A DNA stretch of 12,562 nucleotides, taken from positions 1-12,562 of the forward strand of contig JAGDAG010000257.1 of assembly GCA_017959625.1 (NCBI GenBank). The letters run 5' to 3'. The stretch's first letter is position 1, and the number at the start of each line of letters is the position of its first letter. Under the pieces are notes generated by a model. It did no database searches. It saw nothing but the letters and a program-made list of their open reading frames with translations, and was not told the DNA's origin. Position numbers and translations under genes: made by a program. Source of the stretch: Abditibacteriota bacterium (GTDB taxonomy: Bacteria; Armatimonadota; UBA5829). This document shows positions 1-7,341 of this stretch, piece by piece.

Positions 1-29
1 AACAAATCTACTATAAGTATTCATTTATA

Positions 30-58
30 TTTTTCTAAAAAATACGGTTATTTGTCAA
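30..58 (-). promoter_or_regulatory. Weak candidate promoter leading out of the window
   Basis: On the minus strand there is a perfect -35 hexamer TTGACA (plus 53-58). An 18-base spacer leads to AAAAAT (about plus 29-34), a 4 of 6 match to TATAAT. It lies beyond the terminator of the upstream GH3 operon, so it could drive a minus-strand gene to the left of the window. The flanking DNA is A+T-rich, which makes chance matches easy, and no start codon for such a gene is visible. Confidence 0.25.
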
Positions 59-102
59 CCTTGCAAAAACGGCATTTCCTCTTTTCACGGGAAAAAAGGA
101 AG

Positions 103-120
103 CCGGCGCAACCGGCGCAA
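103..120. repeat. Tandem 9-bp direct repeat CCGGCGCAA
   Basis: CCGGCGCAA occurs twice with no gap (103-111 and 112-120), just beyond the T-tract side of the operon terminator. It looks like a small slippage duplication in non-coding DNA. No function is suggested. Confidence 0.6.
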
Positions 121-146
121 AAAAACAGGGGGGATATCCCCCCCTG
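119..146 (-). terminator. Rho-independent terminator of the sirtuin-GH3-GH3 operon
   Basis: Read on the minus strand, the 8-bp arm CAGGGGGG (complement of plus 139-146), a 5-base loop and CCCCCCTG (complement of plus 126-133) form a perfect stem. Seven T residues follow (complement of the A run at plus 119-125). It starts 22 bases after the stop of the exported GH3 gene, so it should end the whole three-gene transcript. Confidence 0.85.
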
Positions 147-168
147 CAAAACGGGCATCGTTTTATGC

Positions 169-2172
169 CTACAGAGCCTTGGAAAGGCGTATATCCCTGG
201 AGGAAGCGCCCACCTGTATCTCGTGCTTGCAGGTGTCCCGCATCCACCGGTTCTCCTCGTTGGAGTAGTAGGTGAACCAGGAGGAGTTGTAGTTCACGGA
301 AACGGTCTTTTCCTCGCCGGGCTCCAGGTACACCTTGACGAAGTCCTTCAGCTCCCTGACGGGGCGGGATACCTGTGAGTCTATGGGATGGACGTAAATC
401 TGGGCAGCCTCGGCGCCGGCCACGTCGCCGGTGTTCTTTATTTTGAAGCTCACTTTGTTGTCCCTTATCTGCAGGTCCGAATATTCGAAGGTGGTATAGC
501 TCAGGCCGTAGCCGAAGGGGTACCAAACGTCCTTGTCGTTGGCGTCGTACCAGCGGTAGCCTACGAACACGCCTTCGTCGTATTTGATCCTTTCGGAATT
601 GCCGAATATATTCTCGTTGACGGGGTTGTCGGAAAGCCGCCAGGAGAAGGTCTCGGAAAGCTTGCCGGAGAAATTGGCGTCTCCCGTCAGCAGGCGGGCG
701 AGAGCGGTGCCCCCGGCTTCGCCGCCGATACCCATATAGACTATGGAATTGGCCCGTTTGTACCAGTCGTAAACGGGAGCCATAGCGGAGCCGGACTGCA
801 TGACCACTATCGTGTTCTTGCGGCCGCAGAAGTGCAGGAGCATAGCCTCCAGGCGGCTGTCAAAGTTGATGGTGGTGCGGTCGTAAGCCTCGCCGTCGGT
901 GGTGTTGCCGTTGGAGACCACGAATATGAAGGCGTCGTAGCCGTTGAGTTCGCCGTTGAAGGCGGCCCACTGACCGTGGTCGAAGGTAGGTATCCCGCCG
1001 GGGAATACCCTGTCCTTGTAGTCGAACTGCACCCCGTTGCCGTATCTGTTGAGCATATCCACGAAGTCGTCGACACGGCTGTCGGGAGCGGGGGTATAGG
1101 CGGAGCCGGAACCGGATATAAGAGGCTTGCGGGCGTCGGTGCCGAACACCGCCACCTTCTTTACCTTGTCCGGAGTCAGGGGCAGGGCGCCGGAGTTCTT
1201 CAGAAGCACCATGCCTTCCGCAGCGGCGTCGGCGGCTACCTGATGTTCCGCCATGATGTCAAAGTCCTCGGAGGGGCCGGGGTTCTGGATCCTGCGCACC
1301 AGGGATATGATCCTGTCCACGTTGACGTCTATCTCGGCCTCGGTGACTTCGCCCTTTTCCAGAGCTTCCTGCATCACGCCGGGAGTGGAAGCGTCATCGG
1401 GCATCTGCAGATCCAGGCCGGCCTTGAAGCAGGCGGGGCGGGTATGGACGGCTCCCCAGTCGGAGACCACCATGCCGTCAAAGCCCCATTCGTTCCGGAG
1501 AACGTCGGTGAGGAGCCATTTGTTTTCGGAGGCCCACACGTCGTTGATCTTGTTGTAGGAGCACATGATCGCCAGAGGCTTGGCCTTTTTCACCACTATC
1601 TCAAAGGGCCTCAGGTAAATTTCGTGGGCGGTGCGCATATCCATATCCGAGGAGATGGCGCCCCGGTTGAACTCTATGTTGTTGGCAAAGAAATGCTTTA
1701 CCGACACTGCCACGCCCCGGGACTGGATACCCTTTACCAGCTCGGCAGCCAGTTCTCCCGCCAGCACGGGATCCTCCGAAAAGTATTCGAAGTTGCGGCC
1801 GCACAGAGGGGTCCTCTTGATGTTGACGCCGGGGCCCAGCAGCATATCCACCTGCTGCTGATTGCACAGGCGGCCCATGCTTTCCCCTACCCTGCGCATA
1901 AGGTCCTTGTTGAAGGTGTTGGCCAGGATGCAGGGATTGGGGAAGCACACCTCCAGCTCCAGGTTGGAATGGGGCCCCAGGGGCCCGTCGGAAAACTTCA
2001 GGGACCGCACTCCCTTGGAGGCGAAGTCCTGGGTCATCATACCGTTCATTCCCGTAAGGAGCTTTGTTTTTTCTTCAATGGTCAGCCTGCTGAGAATATC
2101 GGGGTTCTCAACGGCGCAGACTCCGATTGCCATGCTGACGAGCAGCAGCGCGAGTAACACGACTTTTTTCAT
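169..2172 (-). CDS. Exported GH3 beta-glucosidase (667 aa)
   Basis: Family 3 glycoside hydrolase, expected to release terminal beta-linked glucose from oligosaccharides with retention of configuration. Residues 1-20 look like a Sec signal peptide: MKK, a hydrophobic core, and a likely cut after the Ala ending GVCA. The GH3 N-terminal barrel spans about 25-295, the alpha/beta sandwich about 315-550, and a fibronectin-like C-terminal domain about 575-660. The nucleophile is Asp238 in VVSDWGAVH. Substrate-site residues include Asp62 (SDGPLGPH) and Lys159-His160. The likely acid/base is Glu428 in GEAYDR. Start: ATG at 2172 with AGGAT about six bases before it. It is the last gene of the operon, 23 bases after its cytoplasmic paralogue. 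The stop is TAG, followed one codon later by an in-frame TAA. The family is secure; exact substrate (beta-glucoside or beta-xyloside) is not. Confidence 0.93.
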   Translation of the reverse strand: MKKVVLLALLLVSMAIGVCAVENPDILSRLTIEEKTKLLTGMNGMMTQDFASKGVRSLKFSDGPLGPHSNLELEVCFPNPCILANTFNKDLMRRVGESMGRLCNQQQVDMLLGPGVNIKRTPLCGRNFEYFSEDPVLAGELAAELVKGIQSRGVAVSVKHFFANNIEFNRGAISSDMDMRTAHEIYLRPFEIVVKKAKPLAIMCSYNKINDVWASENKWLLTDVLRNEWGFDGMVVSDWGAVHTRPACFKAGLDLQMPDDASTPGVMQEALEKGEVTEAEIDVNVDRIISLVRRIQNPGPSEDFDIMAEHQVAADAAAEGMVLLKNSGALPLTPDKVKKVAVFGTDARKPLISGSGSAYTPAPDSRVDDFVDMLNRYGNGVQFDYKDRVFPGGIPTFDHGQWAAFNGELNGYDAFIFVVSNGNTTDGEAYDRTTINFDSRLEAMLLHFCGRKNTIVVMQSGSAMAPVYDWYKRANSIVYMGIGGEAGGTALARLLTGDANFSGKLSETFSWRLSDNPVNENIFGNSERIKYDEGVFVGYRWYDANDKDVWYPFGYGLSYTTFEYSDLQIRDNKVSFKIKNTGDVAGAEAAQIYVHPIDSQVSRPVRELKDFVKVYLEPGEEKTVSVNYNSSWFTYYSNEENRWMRDTCKHEIQVGASSRDIRLSKAL

Positions 2173-2195
2173 ACTTTGATCCTGTTATTTATGAT

Positions 2196-4208
2196 TTATG
2201 GTTTGACAAATGCTTTGAGCCTTATATCCCTGGAGGATGCCCCCACGCAGATCTCATGGCTGCAGGCGTCCTTTACGAAGGCCTTTTTCTCGGGGGACCA
2301 GTAGGAGAACCAGCTGTCGTCAAAGGCCGCGGTCACCGTAGTCTCCTCCCCCGGCTCCAGAGTGACCTTGACGAAATCCCTCAGCTCCTGGAAAGGCCTA
2401 TTGATCTGTGTGGAAACAATATCGAAGGAGGGCGCTCCGAAGCCGGCAAAGGAGGGAGCGGGCTTGGTGCTGTCCACCGGCCGCACGTATATCTGAGCCG
2501 TCTCGCTGCCCTTCCGGGAGCCGGTGTTCCTGATTTTGAAGGAAACCTGCCCCTCACTCACGTCAATATCCGAATACTCGAAGGTCGTATAGCTGAGGCC
2601 GTGGCCGAAGGGGAACCACCCGGGTATGCCGAAGCTGTCGTACCACCTGTAGCCCACGAACACCCCTTCCTTGTATTCCGTTTTGCCCGAATCGGCAAAT
2701 ACGGTCTTGTTGAAAAATGCGGAATCCAGATTCAGGGGATAGGTCTCGGAAAGCTTGCCGGAGAAGTTCTCCAGCCCCAGCAGCAGGCGGGCAACGGCGG
2801 TGCCGCCGGCTTCGCCGGCAAGGCCCATCTGCACTATGGCGGCGGCGCTCTTGTCCCAGCCCCAGACGGGAGCCATGGCGGAACCGGACTGCATGACCAC
2901 CACCGTGTTCTTGTGGCCGCAGAAGTGCATGAGCATGGCCTCTATGCGGCTGTCAAAGTTGATGGAAAGCCTGTCGTAGGCTTCGCCGTCGGTGGTGTCG
3001 AAATCGCTGACGAAGAAGAGAAAGGCGTCGTAGTCAGCCAGTTTGCCGTTCATCTGCGCCCATACGGCGTGGTCGAATACGGGCTCGCTGCCGCAAAAGA
3101 CGTCGTCGAAATAGTCGAACTGTATGTCCGGAGACAGCTCTCTGAGCTTCTCCAGGGGGCTGTCCAGGTTTTCGTCCTTCACCTTGACGAAAGCAGAGCC
3201 GCTGCCGCAATAAACGGGCTTCACTGCGGCGGGGCCTATCACAGCCACCTTCTTTACCTTAGCAGGATCCAGGGGCAGCACTCCGTCGTTTTTCAGAAGC
3301 ACCATGCCCGCAGCAGCCGTCTGCGCGCAAAGCTCGTGCTGGGCGGCCCGGGAATACGCCTCGTTTTTCTCAGGCCGGTCTTTCACCCGCTGCGCAAGAG
3401 TGATGAGGGCGTCCACGCACCTGTCTATGTCTTCTTCCGTTATCCGGCCTTCTTCCAGGTCTTTTTTTATGATCTCGGGGGTCTTTTTGTCCTGAGGCAT
3501 CTGCAGGTCCAGACGGGCCTTGAAGCATTCGGCCCTGTTGTGCACGGCGCCCCAGTCGGAGACCACCAGGCCGTCATAGCCCCAGTCTCCCCGCAGAACG
3601 TCGTCCAGGAGCCACTTGTTCTCCGAGGACCATACTGCGTTGATCTTGTTGTAGGAGCACATCACGGTCCAGGGCTTTCCCTCCTTCACCGCTATCTCGA
3701 AGGCCTTCAGGTATATCTCCCGCAGGGTCCTTTCGTCAACGTTGGCGGAGATGGCGCCCCGGTTGAACTCTATGTTGTTGCAGGCAAAATGCTTGAGGCT
3801 CGTGGCCACTCCCTTGGACTGCACTCCCCTGATGAAGGCGGCGCCCATTTTCCCCGCCAGCAGGGGATCTTCGGAAAAATATTCAAAATTGCGGCCGCAG
3901 AGGGGAGTCCTCTTCAGGGAGACCCCGGGAGCCAGCAGCATATCGGAGCCCTGCTCTATGCAGTCCGCGCCCATGCCGCGGGCGGCCTCTTCCATGAGTT
4001 CCGGATCGAAGGAGTTCGCCGTCAGGGACGAAGACGGATAGCATATCTGCAGGTCTTCGTTCCTGTGGGGGCCGTTGGGGCCGTCGCACATGACCACGGG
4101 CTTTATGCCCAGCCTTTCCACGCCCACGGAAGACATTCCTCCCGCTCCGGTGAGCATGGACAGCTTTTCGTCAAGAGTGAGTTGTTTTATGACGTCTTTG
4201 TTTTTCAT
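2196..4208 (-). CDS. Cytoplasmic GH3 beta-glucosidase (670 aa)
   Basis: GH3 beta-glycosidase, co-linear with its downstream neighbour over the whole length but lacking a signal peptide: it opens with MKNKDVIKQLTLDEK, matching the mature start of the paralogue. Domain order is barrel (about 5-275), sandwich (about 295-530) and fibronectin-like domain (about 555-665). The nucleophile is Asp218 in VVSDWGAVH, the probable acid/base Glu409 in GEAYDR, and substrate residues include Asp42 (CDGPNGPH) and Lys139-His140. Near residues 580-604 it carries about 20 extra residues rich in Pro, Ser and Gly, absent from the paralogue. Its Shine-Dalgarno AAGGA overlaps the TAA stop of the sirtuin gene 10 bases upstream, so translation is probably coupled. 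Likely role: cytoplasmic cleavage of imported cellobiose-like sugars (inference). Confidence 0.93.
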   Translation of the reverse strand: MKNKDVIKQLTLDEKLSMLTGAGGMSSVGVERLGIKPVVMCDGPNGPHRNEDLQICYPSSSLTANSFDPELMEEAARGMGADCIEQGSDMLLAPGVSLKRTPLCGRNFEYFSEDPLLAGKMGAAFIRGVQSKGVATSLKHFACNNIEFNRGAISANVDERTLREIYLKAFEIAVKEGKPWTVMCSYNKINAVWSSENKWLLDDVLRGDWGYDGLVVSDWGAVHNRAECFKARLDLQMPQDKKTPEIIKKDLEEGRITEEDIDRCVDALITLAQRVKDRPEKNEAYSRAAQHELCAQTAAAGMVLLKNDGVLPLDPAKVKKVAVIGPAAVKPVYCGSGSAFVKVKDENLDSPLEKLRELSPDIQFDYFDDVFCGSEPVFDHAVWAQMNGKLADYDAFLFFVSDFDTTDGEAYDRLSINFDSRIEAMLMHFCGHKNTVVVMQSGSAMAPVWGWDKSAAAIVQMGLAGEAGGTAVARLLLGLENFSGKLSETYPLNLDSAFFNKTVFADSGKTEYKEGVFVGYRWYDSFGIPGWFPFGHGLSYTTFEYSDIDVSEGQVSFKIRNTGSRKGSETAQIYVRPVDSTKPAPSFAGFGAPSFDIVSTQINRPFQELRDFVKVTLEPGEETTVTAAFDDSWFSYWSPEKKAFVKDACSHEICVGASSRDIRLKAFVKP

Positions 4209-4218
4209 ACCGCGTTCC

Positions 4219-4998
4219 TTATTTGTTTTGCTTTTTCATTTCTTCGACTAAGGCGGGAAGCATGTTCCCGGCGCTGCCCTGCAGCCAGTAATCGCACTGC
4301 CGGCTCACGGCGCTGCCGTTAGGGTTGATATCCACCGTCACGGCGCCGCCGGCTTTTGCATAGCTCAAAAGCCCGTAGCCGCCGCTGACCTCCATACTGG
4401 TGCCGATTATCATACATATATCGCAGGTATAGGCAAATTCCGCCGCCTTTTCCAGCACGTCGACGGGCACCGTTTCCCCGAACCATACTATGTCCGGCCG
4501 CAGCACTCCTCCGCAGGCCTTGCAGCGGGGTATGTTGCTTTCGGTTATCTCCTCCGCCAGAAGTTCTTCCGTGGTGGGATAGCGCCGGCCGCACTTTATG
4601 CACCTCACGTTGGCGGCGGAGCCGTGGATATGCCCCGTCCCGGCCAGCCCGCCCCGCTCATGAAGATCGTCCACGTTCTGCGTGCACACGTAAAACTGCG
4701 GAACGAGACGGCTCATTTCGGCCAGGGCCGTATGCCCGGGATTGGGCCGGGCCGCGGCTATCTGCCGAAAACGGGAAATGTAATTGTTCCAGACCAGAGG
4801 AGTGTTGTCCATAAAGCCCTCGTAAGTGGCGAAGGTCATGGGATCGTACTGCCGCCAGGTGCCGTCGTCCAGATCCCGGTAGGTGGGGAGCCCCGATTCC
4901 TTGCTTATGCCCGCCCCGGTAAAGCAAAAGATCTTTTTTGCCCGGGCAAAGGCCCGAATGAGTTCGCCGGGAAACGTTGTGTCTGTTATTTTCTGCAT
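4219..4998 (-). CDS. Sir2-family NAD-dependent protein deacylase, class III-like (259 aa)
   Basis: Sirtuin that would remove acyl groups from lysine side chains using NAD+. Visible motifs: GAGISKESG (28-36) for NAD binding, TQNVDDLH (106-113), catalytic His125 in IHGS, a zinc site of Cys133, Cys136, Cys159 and Cys162, VWFGE (171-175) and GTS (199-201). Tyr73 and Arg76 form a YxxR pair aligned with the acyl-selectivity residues of SIRT5/CobB, and Ala57-Thr58 fits that class. This suggests desuccinylase or demalonylase activity as well as deacetylation (inference). The frame stays open upstream to 5277, but the start at 4998 is chosen because the Sir2 fold begins there and an extended -10 box lies just ahead. 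GGAA seven bases upstream is only a weak Shine-Dalgarno. It is the first gene of the operon with the two GH3 genes. Length is typical of bacterial sirtuins. Confidence 0.9.
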   Translation of the reverse strand: MQKITDTTFPGELIRAFARAKKIFCFTGAGISKESGLPTYRDLDDGTWRQYDPMTFATYEGFMDNTPLVWNNYISRFRQIAAARPNPGHTALAEMSRLVPQFYVCTQNVDDLHERGGLAGTGHIHGSAANVRCIKCGRRYPTTEELLAEEITESNIPRCKACGGVLRPDIVWFGETVPVDVLEKAAEFAYTCDICMIIGTSMEVSGGYGLLSYAKAGGAVTVDINPNGSAVSRQCDYWLQGSAGNMLPALVEEMKKQNK

Positions 4999-5031
4999 AG
5001 TTTTTTCCGTAACAAAAAGAAGTTCATAATT

Positions 5032-5040
5032 ATTATAGCA
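5032..5040 (-). promoter_or_regulatory. Extended -10 promoter for the sirtuin-GH3-GH3 operon
   Basis: The minus strand reads TGCTATAAT, a perfect TGn-TATAAT extended -10. Transcription would start near 5025, giving a leader of about 27 bases before the ATG at 4998. A TTGGCA sequence lies upstream (plus 51-56 of the 5000s) but only 13 bases away, too close for a normal -35. Extended -10 promoters can work without one. Confidence 0.6.
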
Positions 5041-5094
5041 TACCGCCGGCTGCCAAAAGCGTTTATCCGCAGTTTTTTTTGCCGGAAAGGCGTA

Positions 5095-5123
5095 TTGAAC
5101 TATGATATAAATAGTGTTAAAAT
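5095..5123 (+). promoter_or_regulatory. Sigma70-type promoter for HD-GYP sensor and ROK kinase
   Basis: A -35 TTGAAC (5095-5100, 4 of 6) is followed by an exact 17-base spacer and a -10 TAAAAT (5118-5123, 5 of 6), with a TG at 5115-5116 making it an extended -10. Transcription would begin near 5130, about 50 bases before the ATG at 5179. It is back to back with the sirtuin operon promoter; the two -10 boxes are about 80 bases apart. Confidence 0.6.
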
Positions 5124-5136
5124 AAAGGTGATATCC

Positions 5137-5159
5137 CGCCGCGCGCACTTTCCGCGGCG
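5137..5159 (+). promoter_or_regulatory. Leader hairpin just ahead of the HD-GYP ribosome-binding site
   Basis: CGCCGCG (5137-5143) and CGCGGCG (5153-5159) form a perfect 7-bp all-G/C stem with a 9-base loop. With a start near 5130 the hairpin sits almost at the 5' end of the mRNA, and ends 7 bases before the GGAG at 5167-5170. It could stabilise the transcript or affect ribosome access. There is no T run, so it is not a terminator. Confidence 0.4.
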
Positions 5160-5178
5160 CACGTTCGGAGACCGGACC

Positions 5179-7338
5179 ATGAACAAACAAACCGACCGGT
5201 CCGGCAGACACGAAAGACTGCTGTATTTCATTATACTGTGCCTTGCCGGACTGCTGATAAACTTTGTAGGCGCCCACGTTGCCCGCATGTTCTCCCTGCC
5301 TATATGGCTGGACGTCATAGGCAACATACTGGCGGCGGCCCTGGGAGGGCCTATACCCGCCATAGTGGTAGGCTTTACCGCAAACCTTATAAACAGCATC
5401 GGCGACATCTCCACAGCCTACTACAGCTTCGTAAGCCTGCTCATCTCCATCGCTGCGGCGTGGTTTGCCGGCAAAAAAGCCTTCAGCCGCCCGGCTATGC
5501 TGCCGCTGGTGGTGATAGCGCTGGCCTTCATCGGAGGCGTTCTGGGCTCGTGTCTCACATGGATACTCAACGGCTATTGTTACACCGAGGGCATCTCCGG
5601 GGAGATCGCCAAGGACATCGGCAGAGCGGCGCGCTTTTCACCCTTCTTATCCCATATATCGGCGGATTTCATTATCGACCTTTTCGACAAAGCCATCCAG
5701 GTGGCGGTCACCATGGTGATATTGCAGCTGATACCCGCCGGCATAAAAAAGAAGTTCCGCATATTCTCCGCCCGGCGCCGGAACAGGGTGCCTTTTCTGC
5801 AAAAGATCTTAAGGCGGCAGTTCTCCCTCAGGGACAAGGTGGTAGCCTTCGTGGTGGCGGTTTGCCTTCTGATAGCCTCCTTCGTCACCTACATGAGCTA
5901 CGATCAGTACAGAAAAAGCGCCATAGAGCAGCAGATACCCCTTGCCTACGGGGCGCTGAAGGTGGCCAAACGCTATATAGACGCCGACCGGATCAACGAG
6001 TATATGGAGCAGGGCGAAAAGGCGGAGGGCTATACCGAGACCAAGGAAAACCTGGCCCACCTGATGAACAGCACCAAAAACATAGAATACGTTTACGTGT
6101 ATAAGATACTCCCCGACGGCTGCCACGTGGTATTCGATCCGGACACAGCCGACACTCCCGGGGAAAAGCCGGGCGCCGTGATCCCCTTTGACGAGGCCTT
6201 CATGGAATACGTGCCGGACCTGCTGGAGGGCAAGAAGATCGACCCCATAGAATCCAACGAACGCTACGGCTGGCTTCTGACGCTTTACGAGCCCATCCGG
6301 GATTCCGGGGGCGTCTGCCAGTGCTACGCCGGCGTGGACATCAATTTGAATTTTATCGACATCGGCTCAAAGCAATTTCTGGCAAAGGTGTTCTGCCTGT
6401 TCTGGGGCCTGATAATCGTTATAGTCACGCTGGTGATATGGCTCGCGGACTCCTTCGTCATATTCCCCATAAACGCCGTGGCAAGGGCCACAGGGGAACA
6501 CAACAAAAACGAAAGGCCCGAAATCACCCTGCGGAAGCTTGAAGCTTTTGAAATAAGTACCGGCGACGAGATACAGAACCTGCATTCCGCCGTAAAACGC
6601 AATCTGCGGGACATAGTGGGCTATATAGAGCAGACCAACAGGCAGAACGCGGAGATACAGGCGAAAAGCGAAAGGATCGAAGAACTGCAGGCCGGCCTGA
6701 TAGACGCTTTGGCTATAATCGTGGAGAGCCGGGAGGAGATCACCGGCGAGCACGTGAAAAAAACCAGGGCCTACACCGATATCATAATGCGGCAGCTGCT
6801 GAAGGACGGCCAGCATACCGACGTCATCGACGACGACTTCATGAGAGGGGTCAAAATATCCGCGGCAATGCACGATATCGGAAAGATCAAGATCCCGGAA
6901 ACCATCCTGAACAAGACGGGGAAGCTCACCGACGAAGAGTTCGCCGAAATGAAACAACACACCACCAGCGGAGCAAGCATCATCGACATGGCTCTCAACG
7001 AGGTGAACACCGGCGATTCCGATTTTCTGAAGCATGCCAGAGACCTGGCGCTTTATCACCACGAAAAATGGAACGGAAAGGGCTATCCCACCGGCCTTGC
7101 GGGAGAAGACATCCCTCTGGCCGCCCGTATAATGGCGGTTGCCGACGTGTTCGACGCCCTGGTATCCAAACGGCCCTATAAAAAGCCTATGTCTTATGAA
7201 CAGGCTATGGAGATAATAACGAAAGACTCGGGCACCCATTTCGATCCGGTGATAGTAAACGCCTTTGTGAACGCCTCGGACGAGGTGAGGGAAACGATGA
7301 AAAAGCAGCTTTACAATGATATAACGAAGGAGGAATAG
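5179..7338 (+). CDS. Membrane-bound HD-GYP sensor with ECF S-component-like N-terminus (719 aa)
   Basis: Predicted cyclic-di-GMP phosphodiesterase. Residues about 13-190 hold several hydrophobic segments around LPIWLDVIGNILAAALGGP, a pattern like ECF transporter S components or LytS-type sensors. A further membrane helix (about 219-240), a Cache-like extracellular region (about 241-400), another helix (about 402-425), HAMP-like linker and coiled coil (about 425-505) lead to the HD-GYP domain (about 505-715). HD-GYP residues are intact: Glu524-His525, His565-Asp566 in MHDIGK, His594, HHEKWNGKGYP (627-637) with the GYP, and Asp656 in VADVFD. No GGDEF or receiver domain is seen. The frame is open from 4624, but ATG 5179 is chosen for its GGAG eight bases upstream and because upstream codons overlap the sirtuin gene and promoters. 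It is in an operon with the ROK kinase. The signal sensed is unknown. Confidence 0.9.
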   Translation: MNKQTDRSGRHERLLYFIILCLAGLLINFVGAHVARMFSLPIWLDVIGNILAAALGGPIPAIVVGFTANLINSIGDISTAYYSFVSLLISIAAAWFAGKKAFSRPAMLPLVVIALAFIGGVLGSCLTWILNGYCYTEGISGEIAKDIGRAARFSPFLSHISADFIIDLFDKAIQVAVTMVILQLIPAGIKKKFRIFSARRRNRVPFLQKILRRQFSLRDKVVAFVVAVCLLIASFVTYMSYDQYRKSAIEQQIPLAYGALKVAKRYIDADRINEYMEQGEKAEGYTETKENLAHLMNSTKNIEYVYVYKILPDGCHVVFDPDTADTPGEKPGAVIPFDEAFMEYVPDLLEGKKIDPIESNERYGWLLTLYEPIRDSGGVCQCYAGVDINLNFIDIGSKQFLAKVFCLFWGLIIVIVTLVIWLADSFVIFPINAVARATGEHNKNERPEITLRKLEAFEISTGDEIQNLHSAVKRNLRDIVGYIEQTNRQNAEIQAKSERIEELQAGLIDALAIIVESREEITGEHVKKTRAYTDIIMRQLLKDGQHTDVIDDDFMRGVKISAAMHDIGKIKIPETILNKTGKLTDEEFAEMKQHTTSGASIIDMALNEVNTGDSDFLKHARDLALYHHEKWNGKGYPTGLAGEDIPLAARIMAVADVFDALVSKRPYKKPMSYEQAMEIITKDSGTHFDPVIVNAFVNASDEVRETMKKQLYNDITKEE

Positions 7339-7341
7339 ATC

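Noticed and set aside
388..4322. Very long open frames on the plus strand (about 590 and 690 codons) opposite the two GH3 genes
   Set aside because: They are antisense to genes with intact catalytic motifs, and their translations are low-complexity Gly/Val/His-rich with no recognisable domain. They stay open because the GH3 genes rarely use codons whose complements are stops.
4624..5178. N-terminal extension of the HD-GYP protein by 185 residues
   Set aside because: It lies antisense to the sirtuin gene and crosses the promoter. ATG 5179 has a good ribosome site and starts directly before the membrane helices.
4999..5277. N-terminal extension of the sirtuin by 93 residues
   Set aside because: It would overlap the HD-GYP gene and both promoters, has no sirtuin similarity, and the Sir2 fold begins at the Met encoded at 4998.
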